DNA of 64,000 nt from Vulcanimicrobiota bacterium. GTDB lineage: Bacteria; Vulcanimicrobiota; Vulcanimicrobiia; Vulcanimicrobiales; Vulcanimicrobiaceae. The translations under genes and the position numbers were made by a program. The DNA lies in assembly GCA_003140215.1 (NCBI GenBank), contig PLJL01000004.1:1-64000 (forward strand), given 5' to 3'. The notes under the pieces were generated by a model that saw only the letters and a list, made by a program, of their open reading frames with translations, did not search any database and was not told the DNA's origin. Shown here in pieces: positions 44,208 to 54,163 of this stretch. Every line of letters starts with the position of its first letter. Within the stretch, counting starts at the first letter, position 1.

Positions 44208-44389
44208 TTCGGCTGATCGCGGCGGGCGGAGGGTTCACCGGAACGGTGATCGGCGGTTTTTTTGTCGGCGTCGTGGTATCGCGCGCGACGGGTGCCGGCT
44301 GGTGGATTCCGGTGGGACTTTTCGGCGGGCTGGGCCTCGGCGTCGTGGTCATCATCGTTGCCCTACGGCCATTCTTGAGGCCGAATTGA
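44204..44389 (+). CDS. atpZ: AtpZ-like small membrane protein
   Basis: 61 residues from GTG 44204, too short for many gene callers. Two hydrophobic helices (LIAAGGGFTGTVIGGFFVGVVV and WIPVGLFGGLGLGVVVIIVAL) joined by a short RATGAG loop match the AtpZ/AtpI-family layout of genes that precede atpB. These proteins are thought to assist c-ring assembly or Mg2+ supply. It overlaps wecB by 4 nt at its start and the next gene by 4 nt at its end (TTGA), which strongly supports translation. Confidence 0.8.
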   Translation: MIRLIAAGGGFTGTVIGGFFVGVVVSRATGAGWWIPVGLFGGLGLGVVVIIVALRPFLRPN

Positions 44390-44835
44390 CGCGTGATGCG
44401 AGAAACGTCGAGGAGGGCGGGCCCAATAACGGGCACAATAAGGGCGGCGCCGACCCGACGGCCGAGCTGCAGGCATACCAGACCCGCAAGCGGCTGATCT
44501 CCGTGCGGACGGCGCTGTTCCTCACACCGCTCATCGTCATCGCGGCGTGGCGGAATCCGGTGGCCGGCCTTGAGCTGGCGCTGGGTGGGGTACTCGGAGT
44601 CCTGAACATGCTGGCAACGATGCGCGCGAACGAACGGCTCCTGGAAGGCCGCACCAATCGTGCCATCTATGCCCTCAACGCTCAGGTCCGCATCTTCGCA
44701 GTCGGCATCGTTCCGGTGGCTGTCGCGTTCCGCTTCGGCGAGTTCTGGACGGTCGGGCTGTATTTCGCGGGGTTTTTCGCGCCGCTCGCGCTGTACGCCC
44801 TCGAATACCGCCGCCACGTCCAACAGGGAGTCTAG
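44386..44835 (+). CDS. atpI: ATP synthase subunit I
   Basis: 149 residues from TTG 44386, which sits inside the stop of the atpZ-like gene. About four membrane helices follow a polar 30-residue head: VRTALFLTPLIVIAAW, GLELALGGVLGVLNML, VRIFAVGIVPVAVAF, FWTVGLYFAGFFAPLALYAL. The arrangement matches ATP_synt_I proteins, assembly factors for the c-ring. Its stop (TAG) overlaps the atpB GTG. Longer upstream frames overlap atpZ in another frame and are rejected. Confidence 0.82.
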   Translation: MTRDARNVEEGGPNNGHNKGGADPTAELQAYQTRKRLISVRTALFLTPLIVIAAWRNPVAGLELALGGVLGVLNMLATMRANERLLEGRTNRAIYALNAQVRIFAVGIVPVAVAFRFGEFWTVGLYFAGFFAPLALYALEYRRHVQQGV

Positions 44836-45566
44836 TGGAAGAGAAAATCGGCGAGCATCCGAGCTGGAATTGGCCAGTCCTCGGGCCCGTCCACTCCGAC
44901 ACGATCCTCACGACATGGGTCGCGATGCTGCTCGCGCTCGCATTTTTCTGGTGGCTGGGCAATTCGTACAAGAGCAACCGCGTGCGCAAGACCCAGGCGA
45001 CGTTCGAAGGGATCATCCAGTTCTTGTCAGACCTGGCCGTCGGCACCCTCGGGGCGGCGGGCGAGCGCTTCGTCCCGATCTTCGTCGGGATCTTCTTGTT
45101 CATCTGGATCCTCAACGAGTTCGGCGTCTTCTTTATCAAGGCGCTCGGGCTCCCGTTCGGCGGGTCGCCGACCGCCGATCTCAACACCACCGCCGCCTTC
45201 GCGCTGTGCGTCTTCTTTTCGATCCAGTTCCTCGCGATCCGCAAGAGCGGCATCAAGGCCTACGTCCACCTCTTCAAGCCGTTCTGGCCGCTGGTCATCA
45301 TCAATCTCCCCGAAGAGCTCGCGCGCCCGGTGGTCCTGGCGATGCGTCTCGCGTTCAACATCCTCGCCGGCGAACTGCTGCTGTTCGTCATCGCGACGAT
45401 CATCAAATCGAACGTCGTCGTCGGGCCGTTGAACATTTCATTGCTGTCCGCGGTAGCACCGATCGGGATCGAATTCTTCAACTTCCTCATCGGAACGATC
45501 CAGGCGTTCGTCTTCACCCTGCTGAGCATCGTCTATCTGTCCTTGGCCACGGCCGAGGACCACTAA
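44835..45566 (+). CDS. atpB: ATP synthase subunit a
   Basis: 243-residue integral membrane subunit providing the proton half-channels. The conserved arginine helix appears as ELARPVVLAMRLAFNILAGELLL, with the essential Arg facing the c-ring. The Asn/Pro-rich helix following and FFNFLIGTIQAFVFTLLSIVYLSLA near the C-terminus are also typical. GTG start overlapping the atpI stop. Tandem hairpins lie between this gene and atpE. Confidence 0.96.
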   Translation: MEEKIGEHPSWNWPVLGPVHSDTILTTWVAMLLALAFFWWLGNSYKSNRVRKTQATFEGIIQFLSDLAVGTLGAAGERFVPIFVGIFLFIWILNEFGVFFIKALGLPFGGSPTADLNTTAAFALCVFFSIQFLAIRKSGIKAYVHLFKPFWPLVIINLPEELARPVVLAMRLAFNILAGELLLFVIATIIKSNVVVGPLNISLLSAVAPIGIEFFNFLIGTIQAFVFTLLSIVYLSLATAEDH

Positions 45567-45568
45567 AT

Positions 45569-45590
45569 GGGTTCGCGAACGCGCGAACCC
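45569..45590 (+). promoter_or_regulatory. Intercistronic hairpin atpB-atpE (1)
   Basis: GGGTTCGCG-AACG-CGCGAACCC, a perfect 9-bp GC-rich stem with a 4-nt loop, 2 nt after the atpB stop. Together with the adjacent hairpin it probably limits decay or read-through and helps raise c-subunit output (inference). Confidence 0.75.
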
Positions 45591-45614
45591 TCGGACGGCC
45601 TTCGGCCGATCCGA
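45591..45614 (+). promoter_or_regulatory. Intercistronic hairpin atpB-atpE (2)
   Basis: An outer TCGG/CCGA stem and an inner CGGCC-TTC-GGCCG stem form a second hairpin directly after the first. The atpE ribosome site AAAGG follows about 10 nt later and stays outside the structure. Confidence 0.7.
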
Positions 45615-45633
45615 ATCCCCTGAAAGGTTAATC

Positions 45634-45930
45634 GTGACTCCTGAAGTCATCGTCGCCGCAGTCCTGATCACCGGTTTTGCGATCATCGTCGCGGCAGTCG
45701 CCCTGGGTTCCGCGGTCGGCGACGGTATCGTCGCATCGAAGGCCGTCGAGTCGATCGCGCGCCAGCCCGAAGCGCGCGGCAACATCTTCGTGTTCTTCTT
45801 CCTGGGCGTCGGCATCTTGGAAGCGTTCCCGATCATCGGGTTGGTGCTCGGATTCTTCCTGTTCTTCGCGGTCGGCGGCGGCGTGCTGCCGCTGGTCACG
45901 AAAATCCTCGCCGGCGGCACTCATCCGTAG
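45634..45930 (+). CDS. atpE: ATP synthase subunit c
   Basis: 98-residue proteolipid hairpin that forms the rotor ring. The ion-binding carboxylate is E63 in VGILEAFPII. The polar loop is ARQPEARGN. The surroundings (no Gln in helix 1 at the Na+ position, E followed by Ala) fit a proton-type ring. Helix 1 packs as ALGSAVGDG, with one Gly of the usual GxGxGxG pattern replaced by Ala. A GTG start is preceded by AAAGG at good spacing. A longer N-terminal helix than E. coli's explains the size. Confidence 0.96.
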   Translation: MTPEVIVAAVLITGFAIIVAAVALGSAVGDGIVASKAVESIARQPEARGNIFVFFFLGVGILEAFPIIGLVLGFFLFFAVGGGVLPLVTKILAGGTHP

Positions 45931-45951
45931 CGGTACGGCACCGATCCGCTG

Positions 45952-46377
45952 ATGCTGGATATCAACGGGACGCTCGTCGTCCAGCTCGTCAACTTCGTCG
46001 TCTTCCTGGCGATCCTCAACGTGATCTTCTTCAAGCCCGTCGGGGCGGCGATCGCGAAGCGCCGGGCGTACATCGACGGGTTGAAGCACGACATCGAGCA
46101 GCTCCAGCTCGACGCCAAGACGTTACGCGGCCAAGCCGAGGAACGCCGAGCTGCGGCGCGCCGCGCCGCCGACGAGGCGATGGGGCGCGCTCGCGTCGAG
46201 GCCGGAGCGCAAGCCGACGCGGCCATAAGCGTCGCGCAGACTCGGGCCGCGGAGCTGGTCGCGGAGGCGCAGGCCGAGGTCGGGCGCGAGATCGAGTCGG
46301 CACGCCGCGAGGAGCCCCGCATCGTCAACGCGCTCGCCGACGAGATGCTCGGCCGCGCGCTGGGGAGCCTCGCATGA
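45952..46377 (+). CDS. atpF': ATP synthase subunit b'
   Basis: 141 residues. One N-terminal membrane helix (VVQLVNFVVFLAILNVIFFKPV) then a long charged Ala/Arg/Glu coiled coil to the C-terminus. It is the first of two consecutive b-type genes, which corresponds to the b' then b order in cyanobacteria and chloroplast-type operons, so it likely forms a b/b' heterodimeric stator. Overlaps the second copy by 4 nt (ATGA). Confidence 0.88.
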   Translation: MLDINGTLVVQLVNFVVFLAILNVIFFKPVGAAIAKRRAYIDGLKHDIEQLQLDAKTLRGQAEERRAAARRAADEAMGRARVEAGAQADAAISVAQTRAAELVAEAQAEVGREIESARREEPRIVNALADEMLGRALGSLA

Positions 46378-46862
46378 ACCTCCACGTCCTGGCGCAAGCC
46401 TCGCAGATCGTCGGCGCGGTCGTTTTTCTGATCGCGATCGTGCTGATCTGGAACCGCTTCATCGCGCCCGGAGTGAAAGCGTACCAAGAGTCCAAGAACG
46501 CCGAGCTCGCCGACGCCGAAGCGCGCCGCGAGCGCATGCGCGCCGACGTCGCCGTTGCGCGCGCCGAGGTCGAACATGCCGACGCCGATGCGCGCACGAT
46601 CCGCGAGCGAATCGACGCGGCGACGGCGCGCGACCGCGCCAAGACGCTCGAAGAGGCGCAAGCCGAAGCCGACCGCATCATCCGCAACGCCGCGGGCGAG
46701 CTCGAGCGCGCCCGCTTGGCGGCGCGTAGCCGGCTGCGCATCGAGTTCATCGAGAAGGCGCTCGCGAAGGCACGCGCCCAGGCGCCGGGCCGGGTGAGCG
46801 ACGCCACCAACACCGCGCTGGTCAACGCCACGGTCGACGATTTGGCGCGAGGGAAAGGCTGA
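46374..46862 (+). CDS. atpF: ATP synthase subunit b
   Basis: 162 residues. A membrane helix (ASQIVGAVVFLIAIVLIWNRFIAPGV) is followed by a coiled coil of about 120 residues (YQESKNAELADAEARRERMRADV...). It belongs with the preceding b' as the peripheral stator stalk linking subunit a to delta and alpha. It is only weakly similar to its neighbour, so this is not a fresh duplication. Its stop overlaps the atpH start. Confidence 0.88.
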   Translation: MNLHVLAQASQIVGAVVFLIAIVLIWNRFIAPGVKAYQESKNAELADAEARRERMRADVAVARAEVEHADADARTIRERIDAATARDRAKTLEEAQAEADRIIRNAAGELERARLAARSRLRIEFIEKALAKARAQAPGRVSDATNTALVNATVDDLARGKG

Positions 46863-47398
46863 TGCCCAACCAGACGCTGGCGCGCCGCTACGCCACCGCG
46901 GTATTCCAGCTGGCGCAGGAAGCCGGTAAGACGACGGCCGTGCAGGGCGACTTGCACGCGTTTGTCGACGTGCTCGGCGCCGACGCCGGCGTGCGCAAGT
47001 TCTTCCGCTCGCCGGTGGTCGACCGCAAGGAGAAGGAGACGATCGTCGCCCACGCCTTCTCCCAGCTCGACCCCATCGCGCTGCACACGATCCTGCTGCT
47101 GATTCGCAAGCGCCGCGAGAACATGGCCGAGGAGATCGTCGAGCAATACGACGTCCTCGAACGCGACGCACGCGGCGCGCGGCCGTTGCGCGTCACCAGC
47201 GCGCGGCCGCTTTCAACGGCCGAGCTCGACGCGATCGTCGCGCGTTTGGCCGCCGCGTACCGTACCACGTTCGACGTAACGCAGTCGGTCGATCCGAGCC
47301 TGATCGGCGGCGTCCGCATCACCATGGGCGACAAGCGCGCCGACGGCACGATCGCCGGCCGCCTCGACGAAATCGCCCGCCTATTGAGCACGAACTAA
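46862..47398 (+). CDS. atpH: ATP synthase subunit delta
   Basis: 178 residues. The OSCP/delta fold is recognisable: LARRYATAVFQLAQEAGK opening, KEKETIVAHAFSQLDPIALHTILLLIRKRRENMAEEIVEQYDVL middle and the C-terminal VDPSLIGGVRITMGDKRADGTIAGRLDEIARLL, typical for this subunit. It joins the b/b' stalk to the top of the F1 head. The ATG overlaps atpF by 1 nt; atpA follows after 27 bp. Confidence 0.95.
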   Translation: MPNQTLARRYATAVFQLAQEAGKTTAVQGDLHAFVDVLGADAGVRKFFRSPVVDRKEKETIVAHAFSQLDPIALHTILLLIRKRRENMAEEIVEQYDVLERDARGARPLRVTSARPLSTAELDAIVARLAAAYRTTFDVTQSVDPSLIGGVRITMGDKRADGTIAGRLDEIARLLSTN

Positions 47399-47425
47399 GC
47401 CTAACCTCTAGCCAGAAAGCACGCC

Positions 47426-48925
47426 ATGATCAACGCCGACGAGATCGCCGGAATCATCAAACAGCGCATCGCGACCTACGCGACGGGAACCAGCGAAGCC
47501 GAGATCGGCACCGTCATTGCGGTCGGCGACAACATCGCGCGCATCTACGGCCTCGACAACGCGCAGTCGTCGGAGCTCGTCGAGTTCCCCAACGGCGTCA
47601 GCGGGATCGTGCTGAACCTCGAAGAGGACAGCGTCGGCGTGGCGATCATGGGTCCGGACACCGGCATCAAAGAGGGCGACAAGGTGCGCCGGACCGGGCG
47701 CATCGCCTCGGTGCCGGTCGGCGACGCGGTGCTCGGCCGCGTGGTCAACCCGTTGGGCGATCCGGTCGACGGCAAAGGCGCGATCGCCTCGAGCCAGTAC
47801 CGCACGATCGAGAACACCGCGCCGACGGTGGTCGAGCGCCAGGGCGTCAAGCAGCCGCTGCAAACCGGGATCCGCGCCATCGACGCGCTCATCCCGATCG
47901 GCAAGGGCCAGCGCGAGCTCATCATCGGCGACCGCGGCACCGGCAAGACGGCGATCGCCGTCGACACGATCATCAACCAGCGCGGCAAGAACGTCATCTG
48001 CATCTACGTCGCGATCGGGCAGAAGAGCTCGACGGTCGCGGCGCTGCTGCAGACGTTCGAACGGCACGGCGCGATGGAGTACACCACCATCGTCACGGTT
48101 TCGGCCGCCGAGCCGGCCTCGCTGAAGTGGATCGCCCCGTTCGCCGGCTGCGCGATGGCCGAGTACTTCATGTACGAAGGCAAAGACGTCCTCATCGTCT
48201 ACGACGATCTCACCCGCCACGCGCAGGCCTACCGCGAAGTCTCGCTGCTGCTGCGCCGCCCGCCGGGACGTGAGGCCTATCCGGGCGACATCTTCTTCCT
48301 GCACTCGCGCCTGTTGGAGCGCGCCGCGAAGCTCTCCGACGAGAAGGGCGGCGGGTCGATCACCGCGCTGCCGATCATCGAGACGCAGGCCGGCGATGTG
48401 TCGGCGTACATCCCGACCAACGTCATCTCGATCACCGACGGTCAGATCTACCTGCAGAACGGCCTGTTCTTCCAAGGGATCCGGCCCGCCGTCGACGTCG
48501 GCATCTCGGTCTCGCGCGTCGGCTCGTCGGCGCAGACCAAGGCGATGAAGTCGGTCGCCGGCCGTCTCAAGCTCGACCTGGCGCAGTATCGCGAGCTGGC
48601 GGCGTTCTCCAAGCTGGCATCCGATCTCGACAAAGCGACGCAGCAGCAGCTCAACCGTGGCGACAAGATGACCCAGGTGCTGGTGCAGCCGCAGCTCGCG
48701 CCGCAGCCGATGGAAGACGAGGTCGCGGTGATCTTCGCCGCGACGCGCGGCTACCTCGACGCCATCCCGACCGCCCGGCTGGGCGACTGGGTGCAGCGCT
48801 TCGTCGAGTACGTGCACGAGAAACACCCCGCGGTCACCGACACGATCCGCACGACCAACGCGCTCTCGGACGACACCGAGAAGCAGCTGATCGCGGCGAT
48901 CGACGATTTCAACAAGGGCTTCTAA
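47426..48925 (+). CDS. atpA: ATP synthase subunit alpha
   Basis: 499 residues. Non-catalytic nucleotide-binding F1 subunit with P-loop [13 protein letters not shown], the conserved [14 protein letters not shown] and [31 protein letters not shown] block, and the signature region [22 protein letters not shown]. The N-terminal helix that contacts delta is present. Length is typical. It is spaced 27 bp from atpH and 8 bp from atpG. Confidence 0.98.
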   Translation: MINADEIAGIIKQRIATYATGTSEAEIGTVIAVGDNIARIYGLDNAQSSELVEFPNGVSGIVLNLEEDSVGVAIMGPDTGIKEGDKVRRTGRIASVPVGDAVLGRVVNPLGDPVDGKGAIASSQYRTIENTAPTVVERQGVKQPLQTGIRAIDALIPIGKGQRELIIGDRGTGKTAIAVDTIINQRGKNVICIYVAIGQKSSTVAALLQTFERHGAMEYTTIVTVSAAEPASLKWIAPFAGCAMAEYFMYEGKDVLIVYDDLTRHAQAYREVSLLLRRPPGREAYPGDIFFLHSRLLERAAKLSDEKGGGSITALPIIETQAGDVSAYIPTNVISITDGQIYLQNGLFFQGIRPAVDVGISVSRVGSSAQTKAMKSVAGRLKLDLAQYRELAAFSKLASDLDKATQQQLNRGDKMTQVLVQPQLAPQPMEDEVAVIFAATRGYLDAIPTARLGDWVQRFVEYVHEKHPAVTDTIRTTNALSDDTEKQLIAAIDDFNKGF

Positions 48926-48933
48926 GCAACACT

Positions 48934-51708
<2,775 letters not shown>

Positions 51709-51716
<8 letters not shown>

Positions 51717-52209
51717 CCTCGCGCAGGATCCCCGTTTCGACCTCGTAGACGAAGCCGCGCACGTGGTCGCGCTGCGGTAAGAACTCGTGGCTGCGCACCC
51801 GCTTGACCGCACGTCGTACCGCGGCGTCGACGTCGTCGAACGCGCCGAACTCGTACGGCGGGCGGGCGCCCGTCTCGGCCTGGAGCTCCGCCTGGAGCGC
51901 GTCCTCGCTGATCTTCTGCAGCCCACAGTCGGTGTGGTGAACGAGGATCACGTCGCGTGTCCCCAAGACGCGTTGCGAAAGCACCAGCGAGCGCAGCGCG
52001 TCGTCGGTGATGAGCCCGCCGGCGTTGCGGATCACGTGCGCGTCGCCGATCGCCAGGCCGAACAGGTCGAAGACGTCGATGCGCGAGTCCATGCAGGCGA
52101 CGATCGCCAGATGCTTCGCCGGCGTGACCGGCCGCGGGCCGCCGAAGCGCGCGGAGTGCAGTCGCGCCTCGTACAGCATGTGATCGATGACGGAGTCGCT
52201 CCGAGCCAC
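51709..52209 (-). CDS. Beta-class carbonic anhydrase
   Basis: 166 residues from a GTG. Zinc ligands C39 (ACMDSRID), H92 and C95 (HHTDCG) are all present, as is the Asp-Arg pair that positions the catalytic water. It is a short beta-CA of the type found in many high-GC bacteria. It interconverts CO2 and bicarbonate in the cytosol and could supply bicarbonate to acetyl-CoA carboxylase. Tail-to-tail with atpC. Confidence 0.95.
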
Positions 52210-52330
52210 CCGGCGGGTTTGCGTGCCGACCGTCGAGTTCCCGCGTCAGCGGGCGAGCGCCCCCTTTTTCCCGGTGTTTCGGCGTTGCGGCCGGGCTGTT
52301 TCGGGGAACGTGGATAGCCGGAGGAAATAG

Positions 52331-52834
52331 ATGCAACACACCGATGCGGGCACTGCCGTCGTCGCGACGTTCACCCAGCGCAGCCGTGCCGACGCGGCGA
52401 TCGCTGCGCTGCACGAGCAGGGCTTTCGCCGCACCTGGCTGGCGGTGATCGACCGCTCGGCCGGCGCGGGCCAGACGTTCGCCGATTTCGGCGACGGCGT
52501 GCAGCGGCGCTGGATCCGCAAGGACGCGCCGCGATCGCTCTACGATGCGCTCCGCGACCACGGTGTGTCCGATGACGTCGCGCTGCACTTGGATGACTCG
52601 GTCGACGACGGCCACTGCATCCTCGTCGCGGAGGCGGCGAACGAACCGGCGTATGCACAGGAGATCGTCGAGCGCGCGACTGGGCAGCTGCTCTCGGCGC
52701 CGACCCCGCTCAAGGGTGACGCGGCGACCCCCGAGCGCGACGCGCTGCGCGAGCGCCGGCTGTCGATCGCCCCGGTCGTCCGCGAGGACGTCTTCGTCTG
52801 TCGCGAACCGCGCGGCGCGACGCCCTCGATCTAG
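52331..52834 (+). CDS. Conserved-type stress-like protein of unknown function
   Basis: 167 residues with an unusually strong ribosome site (GGAGGAAATAG before the ATG). The N-terminus (AVVATFTQRSRADAAIAALHEQGF) resembles the YflT/general-stress-protein-17M domain fold, and a second short repeat-like unit follows, but similarity is weak and I give no function. The C-terminus is Arg/Glu-rich (ERDALRERRLS). It converges with the oxygenase gene, overlapping by 4 bp. Confidence 0.65.
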   Translation: MQHTDAGTAVVATFTQRSRADAAIAALHEQGFRRTWLAVIDRSAGAGQTFADFGDGVQRRWIRKDAPRSLYDALRDHGVSDDVALHLDDSVDDGHCILVAEAANEPAYAQEIVERATGQLLSAPTPLKGDAATPERDALRERRLSIAPVVREDVFVCREPRGATPSI

Positions 52835-53556
52835 GGTTCGGGCAACTCTTGCCAGAGGGTCGAGTGCTCGTCGGGCCGTAGCCGTTCGACCGTGTAGTAG
52901 TAGAGCGCGAGGGAGCGTCGCACGACGTCCGGCGGGCAGTCGAGCGGGTGCGGATGACCGTGGTACGACGTGTCCGTCGTGTTGAAGATGACCGTGCGGT
53001 TGAACAGCGGCGCGATGACCGCGCCCGGGGCGCGCATCTCCGGCGGCCAAAGCTCGAGATCGCCGCCCCATTCCGCGCGCCAATTCGGATTGAGATAGAG
53101 CAGCAGGTTGAGCCGCCGGTACGCGTGCATGATCGGATGCACGTTGAAATCGGCGTGGACGATCAGCTTGCCGCCCCGGATGATTTGGTGGAAGCCGGCG
53201 CCGTCGAGATACGGATCCGGGATCAGCCCCGCGATTCCGGTCAGCGCCGTCAGATACGTCAGGAACGGCGTCGAGCTCAGGCTGGCGATCAGGAATGTCG
53301 ATTGCGGCCCCAGCGCCGCGGCGTCGCGGAAAAAGAACTTGCGCTCCTGGAAGCCGGGGACGTCGCGGGAGCCTAACCGATCGCGCTCGGTGAAGGGCGA
53401 CGGGATCTCGGCGCTCACGGCTCGCAGCAACTCGGGCCGAAACATGCCGTCGAGCACGATGTGCGGGAACGGCGCGGCGGCCGCATAGCGCGGCGCCGAA
53501 GCAGCGGCGCCGTCGGCGAACGCCGCACCGTGCGCAAAGGCGCCGAAGAATCCGCT
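52831..53556 (-). CDS. 2-oxoglutarate/Fe(II)-dependent dioxygenase, 5' end apparently lost
   Basis: The C-terminal ~240 residues are a prolyl-hydroxylase-like jelly roll: FPHIVLDGMFRPELLRAV opens the domain, HADFN supplies the HxD iron ligands, HGHPHPL the distal His, and RRSLALYYYT the oxoglutarate-binding Arg. Between the domain and the hicB stop (53555-53557) the frame has no ATG, GTG or TTG; in-frame GTGs exist only inside hicB (53676, 53691). The natural start was probably removed when the hicAB insert arrived. It may still be translated from within hicB, or be a broken gene. Confidence 0.8.
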   Translation of the reverse strand, partial: SGFFGAFAHGAAFADGAAASAPRYAAAAPFPHIVLDGMFRPELLRAVSAEIPSPFTERDRLGSRDVPGFQERKFFFRDAAALGPQSTFLIASLSSTPFLTYLTALTGIAGLIPDPYLDGAGFHQIIRGGKLIVHADFNVHPIMHAYRRLNLLLYLNPNWRAEWGGDLELWPPEMRAPGAVIAPLFNRTVIFNTTDTSYHGHPHPLDCPPDVVRRSLALYYYTVERLRPDEHSTLWQELPEP

Positions 53557-53761
53557 AGGCGACGTCGACGTACTCGCCCGATGGCTCCGGGATTGGAAGC
53601 TGGTCCTCGCGGAGCCCTTCCAAATGTAACTCGATTGCGCGCCGAATGAGTTCGCGTGCCTGGTCGCGCGTTTCACCGACGACCGCGACACCCGGCAAGT
53701 CCGGGGGATATGCGCCCCACCCGCCATCACTAGCTCGCTCGTAGACTACGTAGTATCGCAT
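53555..53761 (-). CDS. hicB: HicB-family antitoxin
   Basis: 68 residues. YYVVYERASDGGWGAYPPDLPGVAVVGETRDQARELIRRAIELHLEGL is the partial RNase H-like fold of HicB antitoxins. It ends early, without a C-terminal DNA-binding domain, so autoregulation may need the HicA-HicB complex or be absent. The ATG overlaps the hicA stop by 1 nt (TGATG). It neutralises HicA by blocking its RNA-binding surface (family knowledge). Confidence 0.88.
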   Translation of the reverse strand: MRYYVVYERASDGGWGAYPPDLPGVAVVGETRDQARELIRRAIELHLEGLREDQLPIPEPSGEYVDVA

Positions 53762-53949
53762 CAGCGCTCCCAGCCCGCCTGAAGAAATATGCTCCGCAGC
53801 GTTTTCGGCGGAACTTCTCGATTATCGTGCCCCGCGACGGTGACGCGTCCCCCACCGGAAGGGTGCTTCCACTGCTCGTGGCTTCCATCCTGACGCACGA
53901 TCACCCATCCAGCGTCTCTAAGGTGGCGGCGCACATCCCGAAACTTCAC
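53761..53949 (-). CDS. hicA: HicA-family mRNA interferase toxin
   Basis: 62 residues from GTG 53949. KFRDVRRHLRDAGWVIVRQDGSHEQWKHPSGGGRVTVAGHDNREVPPKTLRSIFLQAGW is the dsRBD-like HicA fold; the catalytic His is in GSHEQWKHP. HicA cleaves mRNA independently of ribosomes. A TATGAT box at 53959-53964 would start transcription only a few bases before the start codon. Longer upstream extension to 54060 is unlikely. The toxin-first order is canonical for hicAB. Confidence 0.88.
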   Translation of the reverse strand: MKFRDVRRHLRDAGWVIVRQDGSHEQWKHPSGGGRVTVAGHDNREVPPKTLRSIFLQAGWER

Positions 53950-53958
53950 CGTGCCTTC

Positions 53959-53964
53959 ATCATA
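53959..53964 (-). promoter_or_regulatory. Possible -10 box of hicAB
   Basis: TATGAT on the minus strand, 9 nt before the hicA GTG. No good -35 at 17 nt spacing was found. It would give an almost leaderless transcript. Confidence 0.35.
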
Positions 53965-54163
53965 CCACGACACGGCGCACGAAGTCGTTCTCAAAAGGTG
54001 CCGCACGCCCTCGACCCTCGGCGAAGTGACTGCAGTTGTGCTATGCCCCCTACCCGGCACACAGAGAGGCCAAGCCCCCGGATTAGAAAACTATTGGGTA
54101 TGCACAATGCCTCGGCCGTGGGAGCAGGAACATTGTCGCCGACCTTTCTCTGCAGGCCATAAA

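Noticed and set aside
53761..54060. HicA extended to the upstream start at 54060
   Set aside because: The extra 37 residues show no HicA similarity and cover the promoter region; GTG 53949 gives the standard toxin length.
53951..54163. N-terminal extension of the ASK1-like protein to 53951
   Set aside because: The extension overlaps the hicA promoter, is cysteine/proline-rich and unlike the family, whose domain starts shortly before AMPFG.
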